Part shown: positions 1 to 6,517 of the stretch, piece by piece
Position numbering within the stretch: the first letter of the stretch is position 1
Layout: the number at the start of each line of letters is the position of its first letter
From: an uncultured Methylococcaceae bacterium
GTDB taxonomy: Bacteria > Pseudomonadota > Gammaproteobacteria > Methylococcales > Methylomonadaceae
Assembly (NCBI GenBank): GCA_903839795.1
Contig: CAIMDR010000052.1
Location: 1-6,834 of the forward strand
Direction: 5' to 3'
DNA length: 6,834 nt
Notes under the pieces: generated by a model
What the model was told of the DNA's origin: nothing
What the model saw: the letters and a program-made list of their open reading frames with translations, nothing else
The model's database searches: none
Program-made: the position numbers and the translations under genes

Positions 1-1599
1 GTCGGCATTGTGTACATTGCGTAATTCAAATTGTCCGCCGCGCAGACAATCATGGATAAGTTCAGGGACGGCATTGGATAAGCCGCCTGCACCAATATCA
101 TGGATGGAAATAATCGGTGTATCGTTACCCATTGAATTGCAATGGTTAATCACTTCCTGGCAACGACGTTCCATTTCAGGATTTTCGCGTTGTACCGAGG
201 CAAAATCAAGATTTTCACAACCGGCACCGGACGCTTGTGAAGACGCCGCACCACCACCCAAACCAATGAGCATGGCCGGGCCGCCCAAGATAATAATTAA
301 GGAACCGGCAGGGATGGGGTGCTTATCGACCAACATCGGGCGAATGTTGCCCATGCCACCGGCAATCATGATAGGTTTGTGATAACCCTTAAATTCATGG
401 CCGTTGCTGCCCGGTGCCGGTTGCTCAAAACTGCGAAAATAACCGGCAATATTAGGCCGGCCAAATACATTATTAAAAGCGGCACCGCCTAGAGGGCCTT
501 CGAGCATAATATCTAAAGCTGAAGCAATGCGTTCCGGTTTGCCGTTGTCTTGTTCCCAAGGTTGAATAAATCCGGGGATTTTCAAATGCGACACGGAAAA
601 TCCGGTCAACCCCGCTTTGGTTGCCGAACCTCTTCCGGTTGCGCCTTCATCACGAATTTCACCACCCGAACCGGTTGCCGCACCCGGAAAAGGAGAAATG
701 GCGGTCGGATGATTGTGGGTTTCGACTTTCATCAACAAATGCACGTCTTCTTCGATATAACTGTATTCGCCCGTCCGGGCGTTGCGAAGAAAAACCTGCG
801 CTTTGGAACCTGCGGCCACCGACGCATTATCATGGTAGGCAGATAAAATGCCTTCCGGACTTTTATCGGCCGTGTTTCGTATCATGCTAAATAAAGACCG
901 GGCTTGCTCTACCCCATCAATCGTCCAATCCGCATTAAAAATTTTATGGCGGCAATGTTCGGAATTGGCTTGAGCGAACATCATCAACTCAACATCCGTG
1001 GGATTTCTACCAAGATTTTGAAAGCCGGCGCATAAATAATCAATTTCATCATCCGACAACGCCATGCCCAGTTCTGCGTTCGCCTTAACCAGTGCTTCTC
1101 GACCTTCTTCGATGAGCTTGATGCTGACCAACGGTTTGGGCGCGTGTTGAGTAAATAAATCCGGCTCGGCATGATCAGTTAAAACTGTTTGGGTCATGCG
1201 GTCGTGCAATAAAGTCGATAGTTGTATTTTAACGGCGGTTGACAAGGGTTTTTCGGCTATCAAGGCGTATTCAATACCCCGTTCTATGCGCTTGATGGCA
1301 GACAAGCCGCAACGCTGAGCAATCTCTGTGGCTTTGCTGGACCAAGGTGACATTGTGCCTGAGCGGGGAACGACCAGAAGGGATTCAGCCAGTTGAGTGC
1401 TTGCCGGTGGCAGGGAACCATAAGCCAATAACTGGTTTAAGAGCGCGGATTGGCTATCATCCAGAGCCTGTTCAACATCGACAAAGTGAATAAACCGTGC
1501 CGAAATAGCCGTGATATTGGGCTCTATAGCCTGTAATTCAGACAGTAGTCTTTGTACACGAAAGTCAGATAATGCAGATGTTGCAGGGATTTTTAACAT
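1..1599 (-). CDS. purL: Phosphoribosylformylglycinamidine synthase (FGAM synthase), N-terminal part, cut by the window edge
   Basis: The enzyme makes FGAM from FGAR, glutamine and ATP, the fourth step of de novo purine synthesis in the cytoplasm. The minus frame is open for exactly 533 codons from ATG 1599-1597 to the left edge, with no stop or frameshift. This is somewhat under half of the roughly 1,290-residue single-chain PurL of gammaproteobacteria; the rest of the synthetase half and the glutaminase domain lie outside. Visible motifs: [15 protein letters not shown] at the start, which aligns with E. coli PurL and fixes the start; NSEHCRHK at 212-219; the ATP-site motif HNHPT at 295-299; [19 protein letters not shown] at 306-324; [14 protein letters not shown] at 439-454; [10 protein letters not shown] at 500-509. 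There is no clear Shine-Dalgarno sequence before the ATG (TTACCTTTATTGTTTTATCAC). It follows bamC on the same strand after 107 bp, so it could be read through from dapA-bamC or have its own weak promoter. Identification is very sure. Confidence 0.98.
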   Translation of the reverse strand, partial: MLKIPATSALSDFRVQRLLSELQAIEPNITAISARFIHFVDVEQALDDSQSALLNQLLAYGSLPPASTQLAESLLVVPRSGTMSPWSSKATEIAQRCGLSAIKRIERGIEYALIAEKPLSTAVKIQLSTLLHDRMTQTVLTDHAEPDLFTQHAPKPLVSIKLIEEGREALVKANAELGMALSDDEIDYLCAGFQNLGRNPTDVELMMFAQANSEHCRHKIFNADWTIDGVEQARSLFSMIRNTADKSPEGILSAYHDNASVAAGSKAQVFLRNARTGEYSYIEEDVHLLMKVETHNHPTAISPFPGAATGSGGEIRDEGATGRGSATKAGLTGFSVSHLKIPGFIQPWEQDNGKPERIASALDIMLEGPLGGAAFNNVFGRPNIAGYFRSFEQPAPGSNGHEFKGYHKPIMIAGGMGNIRPMLVDKHPIPAGSLIIILGGPAMLIGLGGGAASSQASGAGCENLDFASVQRENPEMERRCQEVINHCNSMGNDTPIISIHDIGAGGLSNAVPELIHDCLRGGQFELRNVHNAD

Positions 1600-1663
1600 G
1601 TGATAAAACAATAAAGGTAAGTTCAGTTTAGCGCAACGTAACCCGATACAAGCGGTTGCGGTT

Positions 1664-1694
1664 GTTGGGTTGGGTCGCTACGCTAACCCAACCT
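1664..1694. repeat. Palindromic GTTGGGT/ACCCAAC intergenic repeat between bamC and purL
   Basis: Arms GGTTGGGT (1668-1675) and ACCCAACC (1686-1693) form a perfect 8-bp stem around a 10-nt loop, TCGCTACGCT... in plus orientation. A second register, 1664-1671 with 1685-1692, also pairs perfectly because GTTGGGTT is partly duplicated. From memory, palindromes of the form GGTTGGGTTAGCGTAGCG...ACCCAAC are dispersed in many proteobacterial and cyanobacterial genomes. It lies just after the bamC stop, but no T-run follows on the minus strand, so it is not a typical intrinsic terminator. It could still protect or process the 3' end of the dapA-bamC transcript. Confidence 0.7.
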
Positions 1695-1706
1695 GATAAA
1701 GTTAAG

Positions 1707-2423
1707 TTATTTTTTGGCCAAATCAGCTTTTATGGTATTTTCCAAAAGAGTCAGTAACTTAACGCTGGCTGCATCAGATAATAATTGCTGGTCTTTATCA
1801 GTGACCGTTATATCAGTCTGTTGATTATTTTCTTCCAGCTTTAGCAGATAGGTTTGTTCATTACTTTGAATGCCCCTGAACATAAACACCGCTTCGTCCC
1901 ATAAAGATTCATCTTTGGGTGTTTGTTCGTCAGGGTCATATTGAACGGTAATCTGTTTTGCTTCCTGATTGCGTTCGGTGACTTCAATGGCTTTTCGGCT
2001 TAAGGCTTTATTGACCATGCGCCAGGCATTGATAAAGGGTACATTAATACGCAAACGATTTTCGGCCTCAGTCGCTTTAATGCGCTCAACCGTAATGGCT
2101 GTGTTGGGTAGTGCCGGTTCTGTTTCGGCTGTGCCAACAGGTGCAAGTGATTCGTTTGTTGCCGGTGTCGGTTCCGAGGCTATAGCTGCCGTGTCTTCAA
2201 CCGGCGCATTGGTATTGCTGCTAATGGGCGTTGATGGCGTTGCTGTGGTCAGGCTTGGGATATGACTTTTCTTCAAATCCTCAGGCAAAATCAGCGGTGG
2301 AATTTCAGTGGTGTACTGATAGTCTTTTTCTTTATCCGGAAATAACGTTTTAACATAACTACACCCCGACACATTAAGCAGTGCCGTTGCAGCAATGATG
2401 AGCAAACCCGTTTTAATATTCAT
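1707..2423 (-). CDS. bamC: Outer membrane protein assembly factor BamC (NlpB), short form lipoprotein
   Basis: BamC is a lipoprotein subunit of the BAM complex, which folds beta-barrel proteins into the outer membrane; it contacts BamD through its extended N-terminal region. The 238-residue product begins with a lipoprotein signal peptide: MNIK, a hydrophobic stretch, then lipobox VSGC with Cys21. Ser22 at +2 suggests the outer membrane. The segment DYQYTTEIPPLILPEDL (34-50) resembles the conserved BamD-contacting strand. Residues about 51-118 are a Pro/Thr/Ser/Ala-rich linker. Residues about 121-238 form one helix-grip-like domain (RLRINVPFINAWRMVNKAL, then ITVQY, then TYLLKLE). E. coli BamC is about 344 residues with two such domains, so this one seems to keep only the C-terminal type. 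The start ATG overlaps the dapA stop as TAATG, which implies translational coupling. Position after dapA is the usual gammaproteobacterial place for bamC and supports the call. Confidence 0.85.
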   Translation of the reverse strand: MNIKTGLLIIAATALLNVSGCSYVKTLFPDKEKDYQYTTEIPPLILPEDLKKSHIPSLTTATPSTPISSNTNAPVEDTAAIASEPTPATNESLAPVGTAETEPALPNTAITVERIKATEAENRLRINVPFINAWRMVNKALSRKAIEVTERNQEAKQITVQYDPDEQTPKDESLWDEAVFMFRGIQSNEQTYLLKLEENNQQTDITVTDKDQQLLSDAASVKLLTLLENTIKADLAKK

Positions 2424-3298
2424 TAAATAACTTCAGCCTTGTGCATGGCGGCACGTACTACCGCAAAACAATCTTCCGTAAGCCAGGTTAAAGGCAAACG
2501 AATGCCTTTTTCCATCAAGCCCATTTCAGCAACCGCCCATTTAACCGGAATCGGGTTGGATTGAATAAACAAATATTCATGTAAGTCGGTCAGTTTTTTA
2601 TCTATCGCCAAGGCGGTCTCTTTATCACCCGCCATGGCTGCCTTAATCATTTTATGTACCAGACGTGGGGCAACGTTTCCGGTGACGGTAATGGTACCGT
2701 TACCGCCCAACAAACAAAACTCAAGGCTGGTCGCGTCATCACCGGTATATATTGCAAAATTATCACCGGTTAAATCACGTATTATTTGGACTCTTGACAG
2801 GTCACCTGTGGCTTCTTTAACGCCGACAATATGTGGAATATGGGACAAGCGACCGACGGTTTCAGGTAACATATCGCAGGCGGTTCGCCCCGGCACATTG
2901 TATAAAATCTGTGGTATATCAACCGCTTCTGCAATGGCTTTGTGATGCAGATACAAACCTTCCTGAGTCGGCTTATTGTAATAGGGCGTTACAATCAGAC
3001 AGGCATCAGCCCCGGCTTGTTTGGCTTTACGCGTTAGCGTAATGGCTTCCGTGGTTGAATTTGCACCCGTTCCGGCAATCACCGGAATTCTACCGTTGAC
3101 ATAGTCAACAACTGATTTAATCATGTCACAGTGTTCGTCTTCGTCCAGGGTTGCAGACTCCCCCGTTGTACCAACCGCAACCAAGGCATCGGTGCCTTGC
3201 TCAATATGATACTCAACTAATTTTTTTAGACTTTCCTTGTCTACTGCACCGCTTTCATACATCGGTGTGACTAACGCTACGATACTACCTTGAATCAT
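2423..3298 (-). CDS. dapA: 4-hydroxy-tetrahydrodipicolinate synthase (DHDPS)
   Basis: DapA condenses pyruvate with aspartate semialdehyde, the first committed step to diaminopimelate and lysine, needed for peptidoglycan and protein. The 291-residue protein is full length for the family. Key residues: Thr44-Thr45 in GTTGES, Tyr107 (PYYNKP, 105-110), Tyr133 and Arg138 (YNVPGRTA), and the Schiff-base Lys161 in GVKEATGD, so the active site is complete. Of the lysine-site residues known in the E. coli enzyme, Ser48, Ala49, His56, Asn80, Glu84 and Tyr106 are present, while position 53 (His in E. coli) is Glu. Feedback inhibition is therefore plausible but may differ in strength. The ATG at 3298-3296 is preceded by GAGAG about 5 nt upstream and matches the usual MIQGSIVALVTP start. 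It is followed by bamC with a one-base stop/start overlap. No lysine riboswitch is seen; the predicted leader is only some 35-40 nt. Confidence 0.98.
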   Translation of the reverse strand: MIQGSIVALVTPMYESGAVDKESLKKLVEYHIEQGTDALVAVGTTGESATLDEDEHCDMIKSVVDYVNGRIPVIAGTGANSTTEAITLTRKAKQAGADACLIVTPYYNKPTQEGLYLHHKAIAEAVDIPQILYNVPGRTACDMLPETVGRLSHIPHIVGVKEATGDLSRVQIIRDLTGDNFAIYTGDDATSLEFCLLGGNGTITVTGNVAPRLVHKMIKAAMAGDKETALAIDKKLTDLHEYLFIQSNPIPVKWAVAEMGLMEKGIRLPLTWLTEDCFAVVRAAMHKAEVI

Positions 3299-3341
3299 GA
3301 AATCTCTCGATCAGAATTGATACGGTTACAAAACTTCGGTC

Positions 3342-3350
3342 ATTATAACA
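3342..3350 (-). promoter_or_regulatory. Extended -10 promoter of dapA-bamC
   Basis: On the minus strand the sequence reads TGTTATAAT: a TGn extension at 3350-3348 followed by a perfect TATAAT at 3347-3342. No good TTGACA lies 16-18 bp upstream, which suits an extended -10 promoter or one needing an activator. Transcription would start near 3335, leaving a leader of roughly 37 nt before the dapA ATG. Assigned by sequence match only. Confidence 0.6.
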
Positions 3351-3355
3351 AGCAA

Positions 3356-3372
3356 ATACCTAAAATAGGTAT
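3356..3372. promoter_or_regulatory. Operator-like perfect inverted repeat at the dapA promoter
   Basis: ATACCTA, three A residues, then TAGGTAT form a perfect 7-bp inverted repeat. Its centre is about 20 bp upstream of the dapA -10 hexamer, so it covers the -35 region of a promoter that lacks a -35 match. Position and symmetry suit a dimeric regulator site (a repressor blocking the polymerase, or an activator replacing the -35). It does not match any operator consensus I recognise. It could also be chance in an AT-rich stretch. Confidence 0.4.
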
Positions 3373-3490
3373 AAGGTGCAAAACTCAATACTAAAAGAGC
3401 CTGTGCATTAGGTTTTGTATCGGGCTAAAAAACTATCGGGCGCTTGGATAAAATTTTAGTGTTTGTAACGACTCAGCCGTAAATAATAGA

Positions 3491-3529
3491 GCGCGGATGA
3501 CACGGATTTAACGGATAGACACGGATAAG
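3491..3529. repeat. Short phased CGGAT repeat
   Basis: CGGAT occurs four times, starting at 3494, 3503, 3512 and 3522 (spacings 9, 9 and 10), in degenerate units such as ACACGGATT, AACGGATAG and ACACGGATA. The period is close to one helical turn. From memory, stretches built from (AC)ACGGATT-type units occur between genes in many environmental proteobacteria, so this is probably a dispersed repeat and not a local regulator site. Function unknown. Confidence 0.55.
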
Positions 3530-3543
3530 GGAAGTTTTTAAAC

Positions 3544-3629
3544 GCATGAAATAACTTGGGCATCTTGCCCCCTCTCCCACCGGGAGAGGGCTGGGGTGAG
3601 GGGATATAAATAGTCAGGTTATTTCATGC
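3544..3629. repeat. 86-bp palindromic repeat element (MITE/REP-like)
   Basis: Outer arms GCATGAAATAAC (3544-3555) and GTTATTTCATGC (3618-3629) are perfect 12-bp inverted repeats. With a 2-nt indel the symmetry continues outward through a further AACG. Inside, CCCTCTCCC (3570-3578), loop ACC and GGGAGAGGG (3582-3590) form a perfect 9-bp hairpin followed by CTGGGGTGAGGGG. The CCCTCTCCC-GGGAGAGGGCTGGGGTGAGGG core is, from memory, a widely dispersed proteobacterial intergenic repeat. Here it sits 19 bp past the olsA stop. There is no coding capacity and no T-run after the hairpin on either strand, so it is not a classical terminator. Confidence 0.75.
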
Positions 3630-3648
3630 ACGTTCCTAAGCGACGGCT

Positions 3649-4443
3649 TTATTGCTGACTGGTTAATTTGACAGGTTGATTATTCTCGCCCAAACCTCTG
3701 GAAATTTCCTGAGCTATCATTTCATTGGCTTCTGTACTGACCGAATGCCGATCCCGTCCGGAACTTTTAAGCACCGGCAGAAAACAAACGCGCACTTCAA
3801 TTTTATCCATACTTAACATCTTTATTAAATGCGGAAGAAAATCATCCTCACCAATAAACGGCGCTTGTTGTTTGGCTAACCCTTGATATTGAAGTGCTAC
3901 CGGTTGAATAACCGACCGGGTTAGCAGCGCCGGTTGAAATAAAGACGCATGAAAGTTTAAAACCTCATCACCCTGAGTGGTTGTGCCTTCAGGAAAAGCA
4001 ACAACATTCCGGTTTTGTTTTAAAATCCACGCCATCTTTTCTGTGGTTGCCTTAATCTGTTTTTTGTTACCTCGGCGGATAAAAATAGTACCGCCCTGTT
4101 GAGCCAAATAACCGATAACCGGCCAACTTAAAATATCACTCTTGGCGACAAAATAAGCCGGCAAATACTGACCGATAACAATAATATCCAGCCAGGAAAC
4201 GTGATTACTCACCAACAGCGCTGTTTGTGTCGGCAGCTCACCTTCTTGAGTAATGCGTAGATTCATAATGGCGCTGAATCTTTTTAGCCAATGCGTTTTT
4301 AACGCATCACGTTTACTTTTGGCAATTTTTGCCGTAAACAACACATCCAGCGCAAGAAAAACAACGCCTGCAATCAGTAACCCATAGCTAAATAACAGGA
4401 TAATTAGAGTCAGTTTATAAAGTAGCCGCAGTTTCAATTTCAT
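3649..4443 (-). CDS. olsA: Lyso-ornithine lipid O-acyltransferase, PlsC family
   Basis: OlsA adds the second, ester-linked acyl chain to lyso-ornithine lipid at the inner membrane; it belongs to the PlsC 1-acylglycerol-phosphate acyltransferases. The 264-residue protein has one strong N-terminal membrane segment (about 10-33), the catalytic NHVSWLD motif with His81 and Asp86 (HX4D), GTIFIRR at 118-124 and the substrate motif FPEGT at 150-154. Sequence alone would leave general PlsC (phosphatidate synthesis) possible; the overlap with olsB makes OlsA the better call. The chosen ATG lies 29 nt inside olsB and has a good Shine-Dalgarno sequence, AGGTGA (4452-4447), 3 nt before it, which indicates translational coupling. 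No nearby alternative ATG exists downstream, and the membrane segment needs this start. Confidence 0.85.
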   Translation of the reverse strand: MKLKLRLLYKLTLIILLFSYGLLIAGVVFLALDVLFTAKIAKSKRDALKTHWLKRFSAIMNLRITQEGELPTQTALLVSNHVSWLDIIVIGQYLPAYFVAKSDILSWPVIGYLAQQGGTIFIRRGNKKQIKATTEKMAWILKQNRNVVAFPEGTTTQGDEVLNFHASLFQPALLTRSVIQPVALQYQGLAKQQAPFIGEDDFLPHLIKMLSMDKIEVRVCFLPVLKSSGRDRHSVSTEANEMIAQEISRGLGENNQPVKLTSQQ

Positions 4444-5206
4444 TAGTCACCTGATAGCCTCTCATATAGTGTTTGCTGTAACGATCTTTTAATTGATCCA
4501 GTGGCAACAACACAAATAAATCCATACAATTAAAATCTTCATCCCAATAAGGTTCACCGCAAATCAAGGCACCAAAACGTAAATAGGCTTTAAGTAAAGG
4601 TGGAATACCGGATTCATCCCGTTGGCATCGTAAGGCTTGGGGAACAGGAATACTGGGTATAACCTGAAGCGAGTCGGGCGCCCTGTTTTTGGCGTCAATA
4701 TTTCGATAAACCGCTTCCACAGCAAATCCGCTGGGACCGGGTGTGATACTGGCACAACCCAGCAAATAATTAAACTCACCTTCCAAGGCGTATTGCACCA
4801 AGGCCGACCATAGGGTGGTTAACACCGCGCCGCCGCGAAAATCAGGATCTATGCAAGTTCGGCCTATTTCCAAAAAACGCCCCGGCAATGCCAACACTTG
4901 ATCCAGCTTAAATTCATCCTGCGAATAAAACCGACCCAGTCGTTTGGCCTGATCCTGGTTTAACAAGCGTGTGTAGCCTACTATTTTTTTATTGATATTG
5001 TCATAAACAATCAAATGATCACAATAACTGTCAATCTCATCGTAATCCAGACCTTCGGATTCCGTTTTGAGTTTTGCACCCATTTCTTGGGAAAAAACCC
5101 GATAACGCAAAGCTTGGGCTTCTTTTATTAAAGCCTCTGAGTCTGCCAAAAAACAATCCAGTTTTTTAGTCGGTTTACCAAGTATTTCTGTATCTATTTT
5201 TTTCAT
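4415..5206 (-). CDS. olsB: L-ornithine N(alpha)-acyltransferase (GNAT fold)
   Basis: OlsB transfers a 3-hydroxyacyl chain from acyl carrier protein to the alpha-amino group of ornithine, giving lyso-ornithine lipid, the first step of ornithine-lipid synthesis. The 263-residue protein shows the family pattern throughout: LRYRVFSQEMGA (33-44), DEIDSYCDHLIV (56-67), EIGRTCIDPDFRGG (113-126, the acyl-donor binding region of the GNAT fold), LLGCAS (148-153) and PPLLKAYLRFGALICGEP (202-219), followed by FNCMDLFVLLP (225-235). It is first in the olsBA operon and overlaps olsA by 29 nt. The ATG at 5206-5204 has no strong Shine-Dalgarno sequence, and no other in-frame ATG occurs before Met42, which would cut into the conserved region. 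A predicted Pho box promoter upstream suggests induction by phosphate starvation. Confidence 0.92.
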   Translation of the reverse strand: MKKIDTEILGKPTKKLDCFLADSEALIKEAQALRYRVFSQEMGAKLKTESEGLDYDEIDSYCDHLIVYDNINKKIVGYTRLLNQDQAKRLGRFYSQDEFKLDQVLALPGRFLEIGRTCIDPDFRGGAVLTTLWSALVQYALEGEFNYLLGCASITPGPSGFAVEAVYRNIDAKNRAPDSLQVIPSIPVPQALRCQRDESGIPPLLKAYLRFGALICGEPYWDEDFNCMDLFVLLPLDQLKDRYSKHYMRGYQVTNEIETAATL

Positions 5207-5239
5207 GAGTAGTCACGCAGCTGAAATAAAGATGCGGAT

Positions 5240-5245
5240 ACAATA
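5240..5245 (-). promoter_or_regulatory. -10 element of the olsBA promoter
   Basis: The minus strand reads TATTGT (4 of 6 to TATAAT) exactly 10 nt after the last unit of the Pho box-like array. That is the geometry expected when PhoB binding replaces the -35 contact. Transcription would start near 5233, giving a leader of some 27 nt. A competing sigma70 reading, TTGACA (5273-5268) with GATTAT (5248-5243), has a poor 19-bp spacer. Confidence 0.5.
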
Positions 5246-5255
5246 ATCAACGAAG

Positions 5256-5317
5256 GTTTCAGTTTGATGTCAATTTTGTGAACATACGATGACAGTCATA
5301 TTAAATTTTTATGACAA
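5256..5317 (-). promoter_or_regulatory. Pho box-like array (predicted PhoB binding) upstream of olsBA
   Basis: Read on the minus strand, six 7-bp units occur every 11 bp with 4-bp spacers: TTGTCAT (5317-5311), ATTTAAT (5306-5300), CTGTCAT (5295-5289), TGTTCAC (5284-5278), TTGACAT (5273-5267) and CTGAAAC (5262-5256). Spacers are AAAA, ATGA, CGTA, AAAA and CAAA. The PhoB consensus is CTGTCAT, a 4-bp AT-rich spacer, then CTGTCA(T/C), that is 7-bp units on an 11-bp period. One unit matches fully and another at 6 of 7; TTGACAT matches at 5 of 7 and the others are weaker. Ornithine-lipid genes are phosphate-starvation induced in several proteobacteria, which fits. Confidence 0.6.
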
Positions 5318-5426
5318 GCCAGCATGTAAGCGACAAGGAGAAATCTTAACAGGCTTGCGCCAGTTTTATTTTGTTAATTTCCTGTAAGTAAATACCAAGA
5401 AACTGTGCGGCTTGTGGTTTTTATAA

Positions 5427-5455
5427 CCGACAAACCGGCTCTATTCCAGTATAAT
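5427..5455 (+). promoter_or_regulatory. Sigma70-type promoter of trhO
   Basis: A perfect TATAAT at 5450-5455 is preceded, across a 17-bp spacer, by CCGACA at 5427-5432 (4 of 6 to TTGACA). The start would be near 5462, leaving a leader of about 45 nt to the trhO ATG. The divergent olsB promoter is some 200 bp away, so overlap of the two is unlikely. Confidence 0.65.
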
Positions 5456-5506
5456 TACTTTATTTTTGCACTGGATTTACGTTCCAGTTAGCAACGAGGC
5501 GGTAAC

Positions 5507-6499
5507 ATGAATCAAATAGTCGTTTGTGCTTTGTACAAATTTGTCACCCTGGAAAACTTTCAGGGTCTACGTCAACCACTACATAATATACTGGAAGCCA
5601 ATCAGGTACGCGGTACTTTGCTGCTGGCCAACGAAGGCATTAATGGCACCATTGCCGGCTCGCGTGCAGGCATCAACACGGTGCTAAATTGGTTGCGTAA
5701 TGACCCGCGATTGTCTGATATAGACTATAAAGAATCCTTTACCGATAGTATGCCCTTCAACCGCGCCAAGGTTAAGCTTAAAAAAGAGATAGTCACCCTG
5801 GGCGTAGAAGGCATTGATCCTAAACGGGTTGTCGGCACCTACGTTAGCCCCGCTGATTGGAACCAACTCATTTCTGATCCCGAGGTGATTATTGTAGATA
5901 CGCGTAATGATTATGAGTTTAAAGTCGGTACTTTTAAAAACGCCCTTAACCCTAACACCGAAAGCTTCCGTGAGTTTCCCCGCTTTGTTAAGGAAAACCT
6001 TAGCCCCGAAAAACACAAAAAAATCGCCATGTTTTGCACCGGCGGAATTCGTTGTGAAAAATCGACAGCTTTCCTAAAAGAACAGGGTTTTGACGAGGTT
6101 TATCATCTTAAAGGCGGCATTTTAAAATATCTGGAAGAAGTCCCGGCGACAGAAACGCTATGGGAAGGTGAATGTTTTGTTTTTGATGAGCGGGTAACGG
6201 TTAACCTGCAACTTGAAAAAGGCAACTACGATCAATGTAACGCGTGTCGCTTACCGATTACCGAAGTCGACAAGGCCAGCGATAAATACCTGCAAGGCGT
6301 TAGTTGTCCGCATTGTTTTGATAAAGTCACCACTATTCAGAAATCCCGTTTTATGGAACGTGAAAAACAAATGGAGCTAGCCAGACAGCGGGGTGAAGCG
6401 CATATCGGTGCTGATGCTGCCAAGTCCCTTATTGCCAAGCGTGAAGCCAAGTTACAGCGACAACAAAAAGTTTTACGTGAACAGACTCAGAACGCATAA
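5507..6499 (+). CDS. trhO: tRNA uridine(34) hydroxylase, rhodanese family
   Basis: TrhO (formerly YceA) hydroxylates U34 of certain tRNAs to 5-hydroxyuridine in an oxygen-dependent route, the entry to the wobble modifications cmo5U and mcmo5U. The 330-residue protein has the family's N-terminal acylphosphatase-like domain with [11 protein letters not shown] (38-48). A rhodanese domain follows (about 125-215: [14 protein letters not shown] at 128-141), with the active-site loop CTGGIRCEK (Cys177 to Lys185). Two CxxC pairs come next, C244/C247 and C267/C270, probably a metal site, and then a basic, charged helical tail (about 280-330). It is slightly shorter than the 350-residue E. coli protein, differing mainly at the N terminus, where translation goes straight into the conserved region. 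The start is supported by GAGG at 5496-5499, 7 nt before ATG. It appears to be a single-gene transcription unit, divergent from olsBA. Confidence 0.95.
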   Translation: MNQIVVCALYKFVTLENFQGLRQPLHNILEANQVRGTLLLANEGINGTIAGSRAGINTVLNWLRNDPRLSDIDYKESFTDSMPFNRAKVKLKKEIVTLGVEGIDPKRVVGTYVSPADWNQLISDPEVIIVDTRNDYEFKVGTFKNALNPNTESFREFPRFVKENLSPEKHKKIAMFCTGGIRCEKSTAFLKEQGFDEVYHLKGGILKYLEEVPATETLWEGECFVFDERVTVNLQLEKGNYDQCNACRLPITEVDKASDKYLQGVSCPHCFDKVTTIQKSRFMEREKQMELARQRGEAHIGADAAKSLIAKREAKLQRQQKVLREQTQNA

Positions 6500-6517
6500 G
6501 GTTTATAAGTGCGGGGA

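Larger units (their letters stand above)
3299..3648. other. 350-bp intergenic region between dapA and olsA
   Basis: No credible gene is present on either strand. The dapA end holds the leader, the extended -10 and a 17-bp palindrome. The middle (about 3373-3485) shows nothing I recognise apart from a small AT palindrome, TAAAATTTTA. The olsA end holds a CGGAT-phased repeat and an 86-bp palindromic repeat element. No intrinsic terminator with a T-run is seen after olsA, so some readthrough from olsBA toward dapA cannot be excluded. Confidence 0.8.
5207..5506. other. 300-bp divergent promoter region between olsB and trhO
   Basis: No gene is supported here. The left part (5207-5317) holds the olsB leader, a -10-like hexamer and a six-unit 11-bp-phased Pho box-like array, all on the minus strand. 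The right part (5427-5506) holds the trhO promoter and Shine-Dalgarno sequence on the plus strand. Between them, about 5318-5426, I see only an orphan AAGGAG (5335-5340) with no start codon at a usable distance. Confidence 0.8.

Noticed and set aside
8..382. Plus-strand open frame of 124 codons
   Set aside because: It lies wholly opposite the well-conserved purL frame, and its translation ([15 protein letters not shown]...) shows no recognisable family. Antisense shadow.
550..890. Two overlapping plus-strand frames, 550-846 and 621-890
   Set aside because: Both are antisense to the [15 protein letters not shown] region of purL, which is under strong protein constraint.
984..1172. Minus-strand 62-codon frame
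   Set aside because: It overlaps purL in another frame of the same strand, and the purL frame continues through it without a break.
1969..2265. Plus-strand 98-codon frame, Ala/Val/Ser-rich
   Set aside because: Antisense to the bamC linker; its composition simply mirrors the low-complexity Pro/Thr/Ala coding sequence.
2634..3042. Plus-strand frames at 2634-2945 and 2833-3042
   Set aside because: Antisense shadows of dapA with no domain signal.
3299..3335. Lysine riboswitch upstream of dapA
   Set aside because: The predicted leader is under 40 nt, far too short for the lysine aptamer, and no matching structure is visible further upstream.
3570..3590. Perfect 9-bp hairpin after olsA as an intrinsic terminator
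   Set aside because: No run of T follows the stem on either strand; the sequence belongs to a larger palindromic repeat element.
4564..4779. Minus-strand 71-codon frame inside olsB
   Set aside because: Alternate frame within a continuous, conserved olsB.
5276..5295. CRP-like half site TGTGAACATACGATGACA near the olsB promoter
   Set aside because: The left half TGTGA fits but the right half is out of register with TCACA. The 11-bp Pho box phase explains the same bases better.
5335..5340. Strong Shine-Dalgarno-like AAGGAG on the plus strand, suggesting a small ORF before trhO
   Set aside because: No ATG, GTG or TTG follows at 5-12 nt.
5684..6016. Minus-strand 110-codon frame
   Set aside because: Antisense to conserved trhO sequence, including the rhodanese domain.
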